Positions 39,447 through 48,776 of a stretch of DNA of 64,000 nt are shown here, piece after piece. Below the pieces are notes generated by a model. The model saw only the letters and a program-made list of their open reading frames with translations, had not been told where the DNA came from and made no database searches. The DNA comes from Paenibacillus pasadenensis (GTDB lineage Bacteria; Bacillota; Bacilli; Paenibacillales; Paenibacillaceae), in the NCBI RefSeq assembly GCF_023715725.1, contig NZ_JAMBOT010000003.1, positions 372,001-436,000 on the forward strand, written 5' to 3'. Position 1 is the stretch's first letter, and each line of letters begins with the position of its first letter. A program made the translations under genes and the position numbers.

Positions 39447-40691
39447 TTATTGTTTCGTCGGGATAAACAGCAGCACCGTTGTGCCTTCTCCCTTCTCGCT
39501 GTGCACCTCAACCGTTCCTCCTAACTCTTGAATCGTGCTGTAAACCATAGACATGCCAAGACCGGTTCCTTCCGCTTTTGTGGAATAATACGGCTTGCCC
39601 AGCCGTGATAATTCCTCCTTGGACATACCGATTCCCGTATCCCGAATACGAATCATAATCGTGCTCCGGTCCTCAAACGCCTCAATGGTGAGAATACCTC
39701 CCCCCAATTCCTTCATCGCTTCAACTGCATTTTTGAACAAGTTAATGAAACACTGCTGAATTTGATTCCGGTCATAGCTGCATTTCAGCGAGTTCTGGAA
39801 CTTATACCTGACCTCTACTCCGTGAACGGAAGCGTACGGCATAATGACGTTTCGGGTGTAGTCCAGCTCTTCGCTCATGTTGGAGTAGATCAAATTATCC
39901 CGTTGCGGCTTGGCAAAGGAAAGAAAGTCACTGACAATTTTCTCCGCCCGCTGCAGCTCCTGCAGCGATAAATCGACAAATCTCCGCTCCTCCTGCGAAA
40001 TCGTGGGCGACTTGTAAAGCAGCTGAAGGAAGCCGCTCGTCACCGTAATCGGATTTTTTATTTCATGCGACACGCTGGCCGCAAGCTCGCTGACGACGCT
40101 TAGCCGCTCAGACTGAATCAGCCGCTCCCGATTTTTTATATTTTGAATGATTTTCTCAAGCAGAATCATAATGACGCTCGTTACGATGACATGAGTGGAT
40201 AAGGCGTTCGCAGCGAGAATCCAGAACTCCCGGTTTAATGATTTAATCATAAAGCTGAGCGTCAGCAGGTACCAAGCCATCGTTGCAAAAGCAATCGTCG
40301 TGGCGGTAATAACCCTGCTCTTGGAGCTCTGCTTTTTAAAATAACTGCTGCACAGCGGGACAAGCAGCAGCACCGAGGTCGAAAAAAGAAAAGACGGAAG
40401 CGTGCCCTCTCCATTGACATAGAACCGGTACACATTCAGCACGATGTACAACGGAAAAGCGCCTTTATATCCACCAAATAAGGCAACAATAATAAAGGGA
40501 ACGTATCTCAAGTCAAATATGAATCCATTATCTAGAATAATTGGATTCGCGATACAAAGCACAAGAGCTACCGCTGATAACGCAACAAGCAATTTTTTGT
40601 TAAAGGAGTAGGATCTATTTTCAAAGAAGATTAAAAATAGAACTACTGGAAATAGCATGAATAAAAAATTCAAAAGCAATGTTTCAAACAA
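39447..40691 (-). CDS. KinB-like membrane sensor histidine kinase
   Basis: 414 residues. The first about 190 form five to six transmembrane helices with the GGYKGAFPLYIVLNVYRF feature of the 5TM LytS-like sensor domain. The kinase core follows: SVVSELAASVSHEIKNPITV (phospho-acceptor His), FKNAVEAMKE (N box), RDTGIGMSKEEL (G1) and GTGLGMSMVYSTI (G2). This layout matches sporulation kinase B, which feeds the Spo0A phosphorelay; no cognate regulator is adjacent, as expected. The TTG at 40691, seven bases after AAAGGAAG, is preferred over a TTG at 40709. Confidence 0.85.
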   Translation of the reverse strand: MFETLLLNFLFMLFPVVLFLIFFENRSYSFNKKLLVALSAVALVLCIANPIILDNGFIFDLRYVPFIIVALFGGYKGAFPLYIVLNVYRFYVNGEGTLPSFLFSTSVLLLVPLCSSYFKKQSSKSRVITATTIAFATMAWYLLTLSFMIKSLNREFWILAANALSTHVIVTSVIMILLEKIIQNIKNRERLIQSERLSVVSELAASVSHEIKNPITVTSGFLQLLYKSPTISQEERRFVDLSLQELQRAEKIVSDFLSFAKPQRDNLIYSNMSEELDYTRNVIMPYASVHGVEVRYKFQNSLKCSYDRNQIQQCFINLFKNAVEAMKELGGGILTIEAFEDRSTIMIRIRDTGIGMSKEELSRLGKPYYSTKAEGTGLGMSMVYSTIQELGGTVEVHSEKGEGTTVLLFIPTKQ

Positions 40692-40807
40692 TGGAAAACT
40701 TCCTTTCAAATATTTGCATATGTAAACAGGTTTATTATCCGAATCAACTGAACTCTACGATATAATTATAGGTAAAGACTTGGGAATTTTCTATGTATTT
40801 ATTACAT

Positions 40808-40843
40808 AAAAAAGAGCATCCCTCCATTGAGGAATGCTCTTTT
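40808..40843 (-). terminator. terminator of the alpha/beta hydrolase gene
   Basis: Arms AAAAGAGCAT.CCCTC and GAGG.AATGCTCTTTT form a long hairpin with an A-run on the left, which is the T-run on the minus strand, directly after the hydrolase stop. Confidence 0.85.
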
Positions 40844-40846
40844 AGC

Positions 40847-41689
40847 TCATATTTGAGGCGCGGTATGTTTAGCCATTGCTGAAATGACGTTGTCCCACTC
40901 TTGCGGATGCAGCTCATGACCCGATCCGTTCAGCGGCAGCAGCCTCGCCGAGGGAAGCTTTTCGGCCAATGAAAGCCCGTGCGCATAGGGGATAATGGGA
41001 TCATCTGTTCCGTGTATGATCAGCGCAGGGACGGAAATCTCGGCTGTTCTTGCCAGATAGGAAAAATCCCCTGACAGTATGGCGTGATTGGTCATGCTTG
41101 CTATGCTGCGGCTTCGCTCCAGTTCTTTTTCGACAAGCGCGCGAATTCTCGGCTCATCAAGCGAATGTTTGGAGCCTGCCAGAACCCGCCATTTTTGAAC
41201 GGAAAACTCTGTTACAGCGCTTTTGTCAGACCAATCCACGGACGCTGCGTCGGCAAAAAACTGCGCCACCTTCTCCTCCATCGGCGGGAGCTCCGGGGCA
41301 AAGTTGGAGGTTGCAATCAGCGTTACAGTCCGCACCCGGCCCGGATGACGGAGAGCCATCATTTGAGTGAGCATGCCGCCCATCGACATACCGGCAACAT
41401 GAGCCCGTTCAATTCCGTAAACATCCAATATTCCCGCCGCATCGTCGACCATATCCTCGAATACATACGCCGGATGCCCGGGTTCGTATACGGTGGAGCG
41501 GCCTACATCGCGGTTATCGTACCGGATAACAAAACGCCCTTCTGCTGCAAGGCGCCGGCAAAATTCCTCTTCCCACCAAACTAGAGACGCCTGCGCTCCC
41601 ATAATAAGCAGAATAGCCGGATCGGCCGGATTGCCAAAGCTTTCGCAGCAAAGCTCTACGTTATTGACGCGAAATAGTTGTTCTGTCAT
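40847..41689 (-). CDS. alpha/beta hydrolase
   Basis: 280 residues of the alpha/beta-hydrolase fold. The nucleophile elbow is GMSMGG (Ser about 102), the acid is probably in HGTDDPIIP, and the histidine in GSGHELHP. LIMGAQASLVWWEEEFCRRL near the N-terminus carries the oxyanion region, and IRYDNRDVGRST is typical of the group annotated as alpha/beta hydrolase near antibiotic-modifying or esterase enzymes. The substrate is unknown. GAGGAGG precedes the ATG. It is monocistronic. Confidence 0.88.
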   Translation of the reverse strand: MTEQLFRVNNVELCCESFGNPADPAILLIMGAQASLVWWEEEFCRRLAAEGRFVIRYDNRDVGRSTVYEPGHPAYVFEDMVDDAAGILDVYGIERAHVAGMSMGGMLTQMMALRHPGRVRTVTLIATSNFAPELPPMEEKVAQFFADAASVDWSDKSAVTEFSVQKWRVLAGSKHSLDEPRIRALVEKELERSRSIASMTNHAILSGDFSYLARTAEISVPALIIHGTDDPIIPYAHGLSLAEKLPSARLLPLNGSGHELHPQEWDNVISAMAKHTAPQI

Positions 41690-41891
41690 TTATAATTCCT
41701 CCTCATTCCGTCTCAAAATAGAGAAGTATTACTAGGGAATATAAAGTAATCCCTCTCAAGCTTGGAACTTCCCGTTTAGTTTAGCAAAAAGCACAGGCCG
41801 CCGCTTGCCAGCGCTTCTTCATCGGGGCGCAAGCTAAATCCCCTGTCAATGCGTTTCGCTCGCAGCTCCGCCGTAGGAAAGACTGAGACAT

Positions 41892-41900
41892 GCTATAATT
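41892..41900 (+). promoter_or_regulatory. extended -10 of the bceRS operon (TGCTATAAT)
   Basis: TATAAT at 41895-41900 with TG one base upstream, 33 bases before the start codon. No convincing -35 is seen. Confidence 0.6.
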
Positions 41901-41933
41901 AAATCATTCTATTTGCTGATCGGAGGCATTCCT

Positions 41934-42605
41934 TTGTTCCGAGTTCTGATCGTAGAGGATGACGAGAAAATCCGCGAGATCGTCGCAGAGGCGCTGCGCA
42001 AATGGCAGTACGAGGTCATTGAAACTTCCTCCTTTGACCGGGTGCTGGACGACTTCCGGGCTGCCGAGCCGCATCTTGTGCTGCTTGACGTTAATTTGCC
42101 GATATACGACGGCTTTTACTGGTGCCAGCAGATTCGCGCCGTCTCCAAGGTGCCGATCCTGTTTCTCTCGTCGCGAAGCGAGAACATGGACGTGATTATG
42201 GCGATTAATATGGGCGGGGACGACTATGTGCAGAAGCCGTTTGACCTGAACGTGCTTGTTGCGAAAGTAAGCGCGCTGCTGCGCCGCAATTACACGTATC
42301 AGGACGAAAGCTTCCAGCTGGGGCACCGTCAGCTCATCCTGCAGCTGTCTACCTCGTCCATTCAATACCGGGATAAAACGGCCGAGCTGTCCCGCAATGA
42401 GTTTATTATTTTACAAACGATGATGAGGAATATCGGGCGGATCGTGTCCCGTGACGAGCTGATGCAGGTACTGTGGAACGACGACCAGTTCGTCGACGAC
42501 AATACACTTACCGTGAACGTTAACCGGCTCCGCCGGAAGATCACCGTGTTTGGCCTCGAGGATTTCATCGCCACCCGCAAAGGAATGGGGTATATCGTCG
42601 AATGA
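41934..42605 (+). CDS. BceR-like response regulator
   Basis: 223 residues of the OmpR type. The receiver has VEDDEK, the phospho-acceptor in HLVLLDVNLPIYDGF (about D51) and QKPFD. The winged helix (LSRNEFIILQTMMRN, DDNTLTVNVNRLRRKI) occupies the C-terminus. The TTG at 41934 sits seven bases after GGAGG and begins right before the receiver fold; the TTG at 41913 overlaps the region upstream of that site. It forms an operon with the kinase (four-base overlap) and probably activates bceAB convergent to it. Confidence 0.9.
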   Translation: MFRVLIVEDDEKIREIVAEALRKWQYEVIETSSFDRVLDDFRAAEPHLVLLDVNLPIYDGFYWCQQIRAVSKVPILFLSSRSENMDVIMAINMGGDDYVQKPFDLNVLVAKVSALLRRNYTYQDESFQLGHRQLILQLSTSSIQYRDKTAELSRNEFIILQTMMRNIGRIVSRDELMQVLWNDDQFVDDNTLTVNVNRLRRKITVFGLEDFIATRKGMGYIVE

Positions 42606-43612
42606 GCCGCTTCTGGCGTTTCCTGAGCTACGAGCGCTCTAACATTGCTATGTTCGGCGCCGTGTTTCTGCTGACCGTTGCAGGCTACTGGCTGGATTCC
42701 CGCAGCCCATGGAGCTGGCAGACATTTTGGTATACGCTCGGGCTCGTGTCCCTTGTCACCGCCGCTTACCTCGGCTTCCGTTATATGCGTCATATACGGG
42801 CCGTACAGAAGCGCCACGACGAGGACAGCGAGCCGATGTCGCTGGAAGCAGAAGCGTACCGGGGAGAGCTGGAGGAGACGCACATCCGACACATTCGGGC
42901 GCTGAACGAGGTTCATGCCAAACAGAAGGAGTATTATGACTTCATCGTCTCCTGGTTTCACGAAATCAAGACGCCAATCTCCGTATTGAGGTTGCTTCAG
43001 CAGACGAAGGCCGATGCCCGCAGCGTAGAGGAGGAGGTGACCCGCATCGAGCATTATGTGGATCAGGCGCTCTACTACGCCAAGCTCGACAACTTCAGCC
43101 AGGACTACGAGATTGTAAGCTGCGATTTAGAGACTTTGGTCAAGGGGGCGGTTAAAGCTCATGCCAAGTCGTTTATTTCCCGGAAAATGAAGCTGCGGCT
43201 GGACATCCCGCCTACCATCGTGCAAAGCGATCCTAAGTGGCTGCTGTTTATCGTAAACCAGCTGCTCACAAACAGCTTGAAATACACCGGCGACAACGGT
43301 GAAATCACTATGTCGGCACGAGTGACGCAGGACGAAAAGCAGCTCGTCCTGCGTGACAACGGCATCGGCATCGACGCCAAGGATGTGCCGCGCGTATTCA
43401 ATCGGGGCTTTACCGGAACCAATGGCCGCTCCCATGCAAAGTCGACGGGCATGGGGTTATATTTGGCGCAGGAGCTGTCCAGGAAGCTGGGGCATTACTT
43501 AACCTGCGAGTCTATCGTTGGAAGTTATACGGTGTTTACGATTCATTTTCCGAAGCATCATGATCCTTACCTGAATACGGTAGGCAATCGCGAATCTGCA
43601 GCTGCGGAATAA
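42602..43612 (+). CDS. BceS-like intramembrane-sensing histidine kinase
   Basis: 336 residues with two close N-terminal helices (about 17-33 and 40-60) and almost no extracellular loop, the hallmark of Bce-type kinases that sense through their transporter. The kinase core has FIVSWFHEIKTPISVL (His), LLTNSLKYTGDNGE, RDNGIGIDAKDV and STGMGLYLAQEL. It starts inside the regulator stop (ATGA). Signals are expected from the BceAB-like transporter encoded downstream on the other strand. Confidence 0.9.
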   Translation: MSRFWRFLSYERSNIAMFGAVFLLTVAGYWLDSRSPWSWQTFWYTLGLVSLVTAAYLGFRYMRHIRAVQKRHDEDSEPMSLEAEAYRGELEETHIRHIRALNEVHAKQKEYYDFIVSWFHEIKTPISVLRLLQQTKADARSVEEEVTRIEHYVDQALYYAKLDNFSQDYEIVSCDLETLVKGAVKAHAKSFISRKMKLRLDIPPTIVQSDPKWLLFIVNQLLTNSLKYTGDNGEITMSARVTQDEKQLVLRDNGIGIDAKDVPRVFNRGFTGTNGRSHAKSTGMGLYLAQELSRKLGHYLTCESIVGSYTVFTIHFPKHHDPYLNTVGNRESAAAE

Positions 43613-43618
43613 GTAAAA

Positions 43619-43648
43619 GCCGGAGCTGCGCCCCGGCCTATTGTTTAT
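43619..43648 (+). terminator. probable terminator between bceRS and bceAB
   Basis: GCCGG-A-GC / GC-C-CCGGC stem (43619-43637) followed by a moderately T-rich tail, between convergent genes. Confidence 0.5.
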
Positions 43649-43659
43649 TCGCCGCATCT

Positions 43660-45654
43660 TTAAGAACGGCGGCTTATGATTTTGTAATACAGATTGGCGG
43701 ATGAGACGTAGAACAACAAATACACGGCAAAATACGCTCCGATAATTCCCCATACAAGACCCGGCAGCTCCGGAAAATCGCTCACCGAATCAAGAATGTA
43801 CGACTTAATGATCGACCAGCTGTACAGCACGCTCAGCAGCAGCGGCGGCAGAAACACAAAGAGCAGCTGCTTGCGGATAACGCTTTTGATCTGCCGGTTA
43901 TCAACCCCGATTTTGCGCAATATCGCATACTGCTGCTGCTCGTCGGTCGCCTCGCGCAGCTGTTTGAAGTAGATGACGCTGGCTAACGCAAACGTCGCGA
44001 TGAGCGCAAGAAAACCGCTGGAGAACAGCATGAGCGACGAGCCTTCAATCTGCTTGGAATACACATCTGCGAACGAGGAGTAGTACGCTCCTTCCGTCCG
44101 GCTAACGATGCTATGCACCTGGATCGACAGCTCCACGGCGCTGTTGGCGTCGCTCAAGCCATAGATGATGAACTCCCGCTCTGCTGTTCCGCTCTGCTTC
44201 AAGCGCTCGTATTCCTCGTCGGAGACAACGAGCACCGCAGGCTTTTGATCCATCGAGGTGGCGGGATTTGTCGACCATCCCAGATAGGCGTAGTCTTTCT
44301 TTTCGACCAGCGTAAATTCCGTCTCTCCGGTACTTGCTGTTTCCTCTTCGCCTAACAACGGCTTTACAGTAAACCTCGGCGTCTCGCCCGGCGCAAAAGC
44401 CTTCGGAAAGTCCGAGCCCTGCGACAGCGTCACCGCCTCGTTTCCTTTCAGCTTCACCTGCTCGTCATCTCCGCGCGCCGTCACGGCTTCGTTAAACGTT
44501 GATTGCGCGACGAGCAGCACCTCCGGCATAAACATCTCGGCGTTCTCAAACGCCATCTCTCTGTCCGTAACCGGAGCCGTTACGAGAGCCTTCGGCTGAA
44601 GCCGGTACTCCACGTTGTGGGCGGAGCTGCGAATGATTCCATCGATCTCCTCGTTCTCGGCAGTGCTCAACGATTGAAAAGCGATGTCATTGGGCAAATT
44701 CCGGCCGACTGCCTCGAACTGCACCTTGTAGTTGATCGCCATAAAACACATCAGCATCATAATGGCCGCGCCGAACAGCGTAATAAAGGACAAGTTCAGC
44801 GTATTGCCGCGAATCTGGAAGCGCAGCGAGGACGTCCACAACACCGTATTTCCTTCGTGGTATTTGCCGGAGCGGCCGATCCGCTGCAGGATCCAGCCAA
44901 CGAATTGACGGAAAAACAAGTACGTGCCGCCCACGATGCCAATCGCCGTTGCAATCAGACTGGCGCTGGCGTATTCCTGCCAGAACACCGAGCCTTTGCC
45001 GCTATAGAGAAGAGCAAACGCAACGGCAAGCATAACAACGGCCGTTATAGCTAACCAAGCGGATACGCGCACAGCCTTTTCCGCCTTGGCTTTGGCGTGG
45101 AACAGCTCCGTCAGCTGCAGCCGGTTCACCATCCGGTAGCTCTGGACGCCGATAATGACGGCCAGCAGCAGAAACAGCCCGCCGGTTGCGGCAATTGCCT
45201 CGACCGGAAACAGCAGCGAGATGGCGGTATCGTATTCCATCAGGCGCATGAGCAGCATGCCAAACAGCTTGGACAACAACCCGCCAAGCAGCACGCCGGC
45301 GACGAGCGAGATGAGGCCGATGACAACCGTTTCATAAAATAGCATGCGCACGACCTGCCGTTCGGTTAGCCCGTAGAGCAAATACATGCCGAATTCCTTT
45401 TTGCGCTGGCGCATGAAAAACGAATTGGCATACAAAATGAACAGAATGACGAACAGAAAAACCGCCGCCGAAGCGATGGCCGCTCCAAGCTGAAAGTTGT
45501 CGCGGTTTTGCAGAGCGCCCAGCACATCCTCGTTAAACATCAGCGAAGAAAAAGTGTACTGAATGATGACGCCCGTAATCATCGAGAATAGATAAATCGA
45601 GTACAGGCGGAAGCTGCGCTTTACGTTCCGAAGCGTAAGCTCAAGAAGGCTCAT
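43660..45654 (-). CDS. BceB-like permease of a peptide-antibiotic ABC transporter
   Basis: 664 residues. Ten transmembrane helices are expected, with a large extracellular domain between helices 7 and 8 (about residues 310-530, where no hydrophobic run is visible), as in BceB/VraG permeases. The N-terminus (LLELTLRNVKRSFRLYSIYLF) and the FtsX-type blocks (KKEFGMYLLYGLTERQV; QYAILRKIGVDNRQIKSV) fit. It removes peptide antibiotics from their lipid targets and relays the signal to the kinase. The start codon overlaps the ATPase stop by four bases. Confidence 0.92.
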   Translation of the reverse strand: MSLLELTLRNVKRSFRLYSIYLFSMITGVIIQYTFSSLMFNEDVLGALQNRDNFQLGAAIASAAVFLFVILFILYANSFFMRQRKKEFGMYLLYGLTERQVVRMLFYETVVIGLISLVAGVLLGGLLSKLFGMLLMRLMEYDTAISLLFPVEAIAATGGLFLLLAVIIGVQSYRMVNRLQLTELFHAKAKAEKAVRVSAWLAITAVVMLAVAFALLYSGKGSVFWQEYASASLIATAIGIVGGTYLFFRQFVGWILQRIGRSGKYHEGNTVLWTSSLRFQIRGNTLNLSFITLFGAAIMMLMCFMAINYKVQFEAVGRNLPNDIAFQSLSTAENEEIDGIIRSSAHNVEYRLQPKALVTAPVTDREMAFENAEMFMPEVLLVAQSTFNEAVTARGDDEQVKLKGNEAVTLSQGSDFPKAFAPGETPRFTVKPLLGEEETASTGETEFTLVEKKDYAYLGWSTNPATSMDQKPAVLVVSDEEYERLKQSGTAEREFIIYGLSDANSAVELSIQVHSIVSRTEGAYYSSFADVYSKQIEGSSLMLFSSGFLALIATFALASVIYFKQLREATDEQQQYAILRKIGVDNRQIKSVIRKQLLFVFLPPLLLSVLYSWSIIKSYILDSVSDFPELPGLVWGIIGAYFAVYLLFYVSSANLYYKIISRRS

Positions 45655-46397
45655 CGCGGCTTGCCCCCTAACAGGCTTTGGGTTTCGAGAATGCGGTCAT
45701 AGAATGTTTTTCTGTCCTGACCGCCCGCGTACAGCTCGCTTACGATGCTCCCGTCCCGGAGAAAAATGACGCGTTTGCAGTAGCTTGCCGCATAAAAATC
45801 ATGCGTGACCATCAAAATTGTCGTGCCGAACGTCTCGTTCAAACCGACGAGCTGCTCCAGCAGCTGCGTGGCGGAGCGCGAATCAAGCGCGCCTGTCGGC
45901 TCGTCGGCGAACACGATGGCCGGCTTCGTAATGATCGCACGCGCGGAGGCCACCCGCTGCTTCTGCCCGCCGGACAGCTCGCTTGGGTATTTGTTCAGCA
46001 GCCCCTCGATATTCAGCGCTTGAATAATCGGCTGCAGACGGCTCTCCATATCCGCCGCCTTTACTTTGCGCAGCGACAGCGGGAGCAGAATGTTCTCCTT
46101 CGCCGTCAGCGTGTCCAACAGATTGTAATCCTGAAAAATAAAGCCCATGCGCTCCTGGCGGAACTGCCTGGCGGCCGGCTTTTTCATCTCCAGCAGCGAT
46201 TTGCCCTCCAGCCATACCTCGCCGCCGGACAGGCGGTCAATTGTCGACAGCACATTCATCAGAGTCGACTTGCCTGAGCCCGACGGCCCCATGATCGCGG
46301 TCAGCTCTCCCGCCTCGACCGTCAGGTCGATCCCTTTCAGCACCGTTGTTGTGCCGTAGTTCTTGGTTAAATGTTTCGTTTGAATGACAGTCTGCAT
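45651..46397 (-). CDS. BceA-like ATP-binding protein
   Basis: 248 residues with Walker A GPSGSGKS, Q-loop IFQDYNLL, signature LSGGQKQR, Walker B IVFADEPTGALD and H-loop MVTHD. The ATG at 46397 has AAAGGAG seven bases upstream; an open frame extends back to 46460 through the promoter. It powers the BceB-like permease encoded downstream. Confidence 0.93.
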   Translation of the reverse strand: MQTVIQTKHLTKNYGTTTVLKGIDLTVEAGELTAIMGPSGSGKSTLMNVLSTIDRLSGGEVWLEGKSLLEMKKPAARQFRQERMGFIFQDYNLLDTLTAKENILLPLSLRKVKAADMESRLQPIIQALNIEGLLNKYPSELSGGQKQRVASARAIITKPAIVFADEPTGALDSRSATQLLEQLVGLNETFGTTILMVTHDFYAASYCKRVIFLRDGSIVSELYAGGQDRKTFYDRILETQSLLGGKPR

Positions 46398-46430
46398 GCT
46401 GCAGCTCCTTTCCGTCCCTCTTCTGCTTTT

Positions 46431-46494
46431 ACTATAGCGTGGCCGTGAGATGCCAACCATCGAGTCAAGGCGGAGTGGAGTGACAGTTTTGTCA
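46431..46494 (-). promoter_or_regulatory. bceAB promoter region with TGACA-N4-TGTCA box
   Basis: A perfect inverted repeat TGACA-GTTT-TGTCA spans 46481-46494 and can be extended to AGTGAC...GTCACT. On the minus strand a TATAGT -10 lies at 46431-46436, about 45 bases downstream of the repeat. The box resembles the TNACA-N4-TGTAA type of site described, as I recall, for BceR-like regulators. The position fits activation from about -60. Confidence 0.6.
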
Positions 46495-46517
46495 CTTTGG
46501 AGCTGTGCCTAGTCAGC

Positions 46518-47930
46518 CTAATTCCTTTCCGAGCTTAGCGGCAGATTGAGCACAAATACGGAGCCATCGGGAGAACTGGAGAGCAGCGACAGCTCTCCTC
46601 CCTGGGCACGCGCCAGCAAACAGCTGTAGGTCAGACCAAGGCCAAGGCCGCGCGTCCGCAGCCTTTTTTTCTCTCCCCGGTAAAACCGTTCAAAAATATG
46701 AGGCGCTTCCTGGGGATCGATGCCGATTCCGTTGTCCGCCACCTCGACCATAGCGCGGTGTCCGGCCTCGGCTACGCGTATTCGAATCGTCTGCGGCCGT
46801 TCTGAAGACGCCGCCTGCCGGGCATTGTTAAGCAGATTGACGACAATCTGCTGAATGCGCAGCGCATCTCCCACGGCATGGACCGCATCACCCGGCAGCT
46901 CGAGAGAAACCTCGGCATCGGGCTGTCTGTTGGTCAATTCCCATTGGTAAACGATCTCCGACACTAACGCGCGCAGCTCAACCGTTGCGCTTACGACCTC
47001 CACGCTGCCAGCCGAAAGAGCATTGTAATCAAGCAAATCAGACACCATCCGCTCCAGACGGCCGGTCTCCTGCACGGCAATATCGACGAACTCCTGCGCT
47101 TCCTCCTGCGTGACCACTCCGTCGCGCACCGCCATCAACAACCCCTTAATTGAGGTCACAGGGGTTTTCAGCTCATGCGTTACGCCTCCCAGCGAAAGCG
47201 CGCGCCATTCCTCAAGCTGCTTCAGCCTCCCGGCCATTTCCTTGAAGGAATCGACCAGCTCGTGAATTTCCCGCTCGCGCGTCTCCACATTGAGGTCAAC
47301 GTCGTACTGACCGGCCCGAATCAGCCGAGCTCCTTCCGCCACCTTTCGGATCGGAAGCGACAGCTTGCGTGAAAGCAAATAGAGAGTAAGCCAGCCGGAA
47401 AGAATAAGCGTGCCTAACATCACCAGGAGCAGCTCCAGTTCGTAAGAGCTGGCTGCAAGTGAATTTTTGGACATGAGCAGAGTGACCTGGCCAATCGCGC
47501 CCTCGCCTGCGACAACCGGCGTCGTGACCGCTTTTTCTTTCGGGTTCTTGGAGTGCTTCAGATCCGCCGTCATCCGCTCCAGCATAGCCTGCTGACTCGT
47601 ATAAGGCATGGAGTATAACAGCTTCCCATCCCGGTCGGTAATGAGGATACATACTTCTCCATCCACATTAAAATACTCCAGACGGCTGCCTAGAAGCTTG
47701 TCCATATGCGGCGGAATGACAGGCCGACCATCCCCGGCCGCGACGCGGTCCGCGATTTCTTGTCCGAGCAGACCCGCTGCCTTTAGCCGATTGTCGGTCG
47801 CTGTCTCCCGAATCAGGTACAAGGAGCTAACCACGATAATCCCGAAGCCCACGCACAAAATAGCGACGTAGCGGAGCGTCCAGTACGATAGAATGGACGT
47901 CTGTTTGTTCTTTTTTACTCTCCGATCCAA
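46518..47930 (-). CDS. sensor histidine kinase with HAMP domain
   Basis: 470 residues. Helices at about 14-36 and 165-188 enclose an extracellular sensor. HAMP (SLPIRKVAEGARLIRAGQYDVDL) precedes the phospho-acceptor segment ALSLGGVTHELKTPVTSIKG, NLLNNARQA, VADNGIGIDPQEA and TRGLGLGLTYSCLL. It is of the BaeS/PhoR class; the signal is unknown. The TTG at 47930 lies inside the end of the regulator gene (16-base overlap). It belongs to the regulator's operon and is not closely matched to the Bce genes. Confidence 0.88.
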   Translation of the reverse strand: MDRRVKKNKQTSILSYWTLRYVAILCVGFGIIVVSSLYLIRETATDNRLKAAGLLGQEIADRVAAGDGRPVIPPHMDKLLGSRLEYFNVDGEVCILITDRDGKLLYSMPYTSQQAMLERMTADLKHSKNPKEKAVTTPVVAGEGAIGQVTLLMSKNSLAASSYELELLLVMLGTLILSGWLTLYLLSRKLSLPIRKVAEGARLIRAGQYDVDLNVETREREIHELVDSFKEMAGRLKQLEEWRALSLGGVTHELKTPVTSIKGLLMAVRDGVVTQEEAQEFVDIAVQETGRLERMVSDLLDYNALSAGSVEVVSATVELRALVSEIVYQWELTNRQPDAEVSLELPGDAVHAVGDALRIQQIVVNLLNNARQAASSERPQTIRIRVAEAGHRAMVEVADNGIGIDPQEAPHIFERFYRGEKKRLRTRGLGLGLTYSCLLARAQGGELSLLSSSPDGSVFVLNLPLSSERN

Positions 47931-48598
47931 AATTGATACCCCGTTCCTCTAAGCGTGCGAATCTCGCCTGCCTCCACAGACCAATGCGAAAGCGACTGGC
48001 GCAGCCGCTTAATCGACAGGTCGACGGCTCGGTCGCTCCCGTCATAATCCATGCCCCATACTTGCTCAATGAGCTGCTCCCGCGTGAAAATCCGGTTCGG
48101 GCTTTCGGCGAGGAACAGCAGCAGCGCCAAGTCCCGCGGCGTCAGAGACACTTCCGCCGCATTCAAATACACCGTACGGGACGCATAATCGAGCAGCAGA
48201 TTGCCGTAATACCGCCTGCTCTCGCCGTCTGTCCAATGCGGCCGCCTGCGCAGCACCGCCTGAATGCGCGCGACAACCTCCTCCGGCACAAACGGTTTTG
48301 TCATATAATCGTCGGCTCCGCCGTTCAATCCTCCGAGACGGTCCTGAAGCCGGTCGCGGGCGGTCAGCATAATGACCGGACAGGCGCTTTTGGCGCGTAT
48401 GAGCCGCAATATTTCCCAGCCGTCCATGCCGGGCAGCGTAATATCCAGCAGCACAAGCGAGTAGTCTCCCGCTTCAAATTGCTGCATCGCCTCTTCCCCG
48501 TCCGCCGCCCGGTCGACGCGGAATCCGGCTTTTTTGAGATATGCCGCCAGAACACGGGCAATGGCTTCCTCGTCTTCCACGATTAAAATCGTCTTCAT
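47915..48598 (-). CDS. OmpR-type response regulator
   Basis: 227 residues. The receiver has TILIVEDEEAIARVL, LVLLDITLPGMDGWEI (about D53) and MTKPFVPEE. The C-terminal winged helix reads LTPRDLALLLFLAESPN and RAVDLSIKRLRQSL. The ATG at 48598 follows a GGAAGGGGGG stretch; the open frame upstream to 48715 is non-homologous. It is divergent from the YceI gene, which is a possible target. Confidence 0.9.
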   Translation of the reverse strand: MKTILIVEDEEAIARVLAAYLKKAGFRVDRAADGEEAMQQFEAGDYSLVLLDITLPGMDGWEILRLIRAKSACPVIMLTARDRLQDRLGGLNGGADDYMTKPFVPEEVVARIQAVLRRRPHWTDGESRRYYGNLLLDYASRTVYLNAAEVSLTPRDLALLLFLAESPNRIFTREQLIEQVWGMDYDGSDRAVDLSIKRLRQSLSHWSVEAGEIRTLRGTGYQFWIGE

Positions 48599-48776
48599 CA
48601 CGGCGGGCCCCCCTTCCCTTCCTATTCGTACTGCTACTTTTACATAGGAGCAGCCTCCCCGCAAGGGGATTTTCAACGAGATAGACTTTATTTTTGCCTG
48701 ACATTCTCCCGACATATTCGGCTGATAAGGTTATCTCGAACTCTTACAAAAAACAGGCTGAACAGGAGGAACTACT

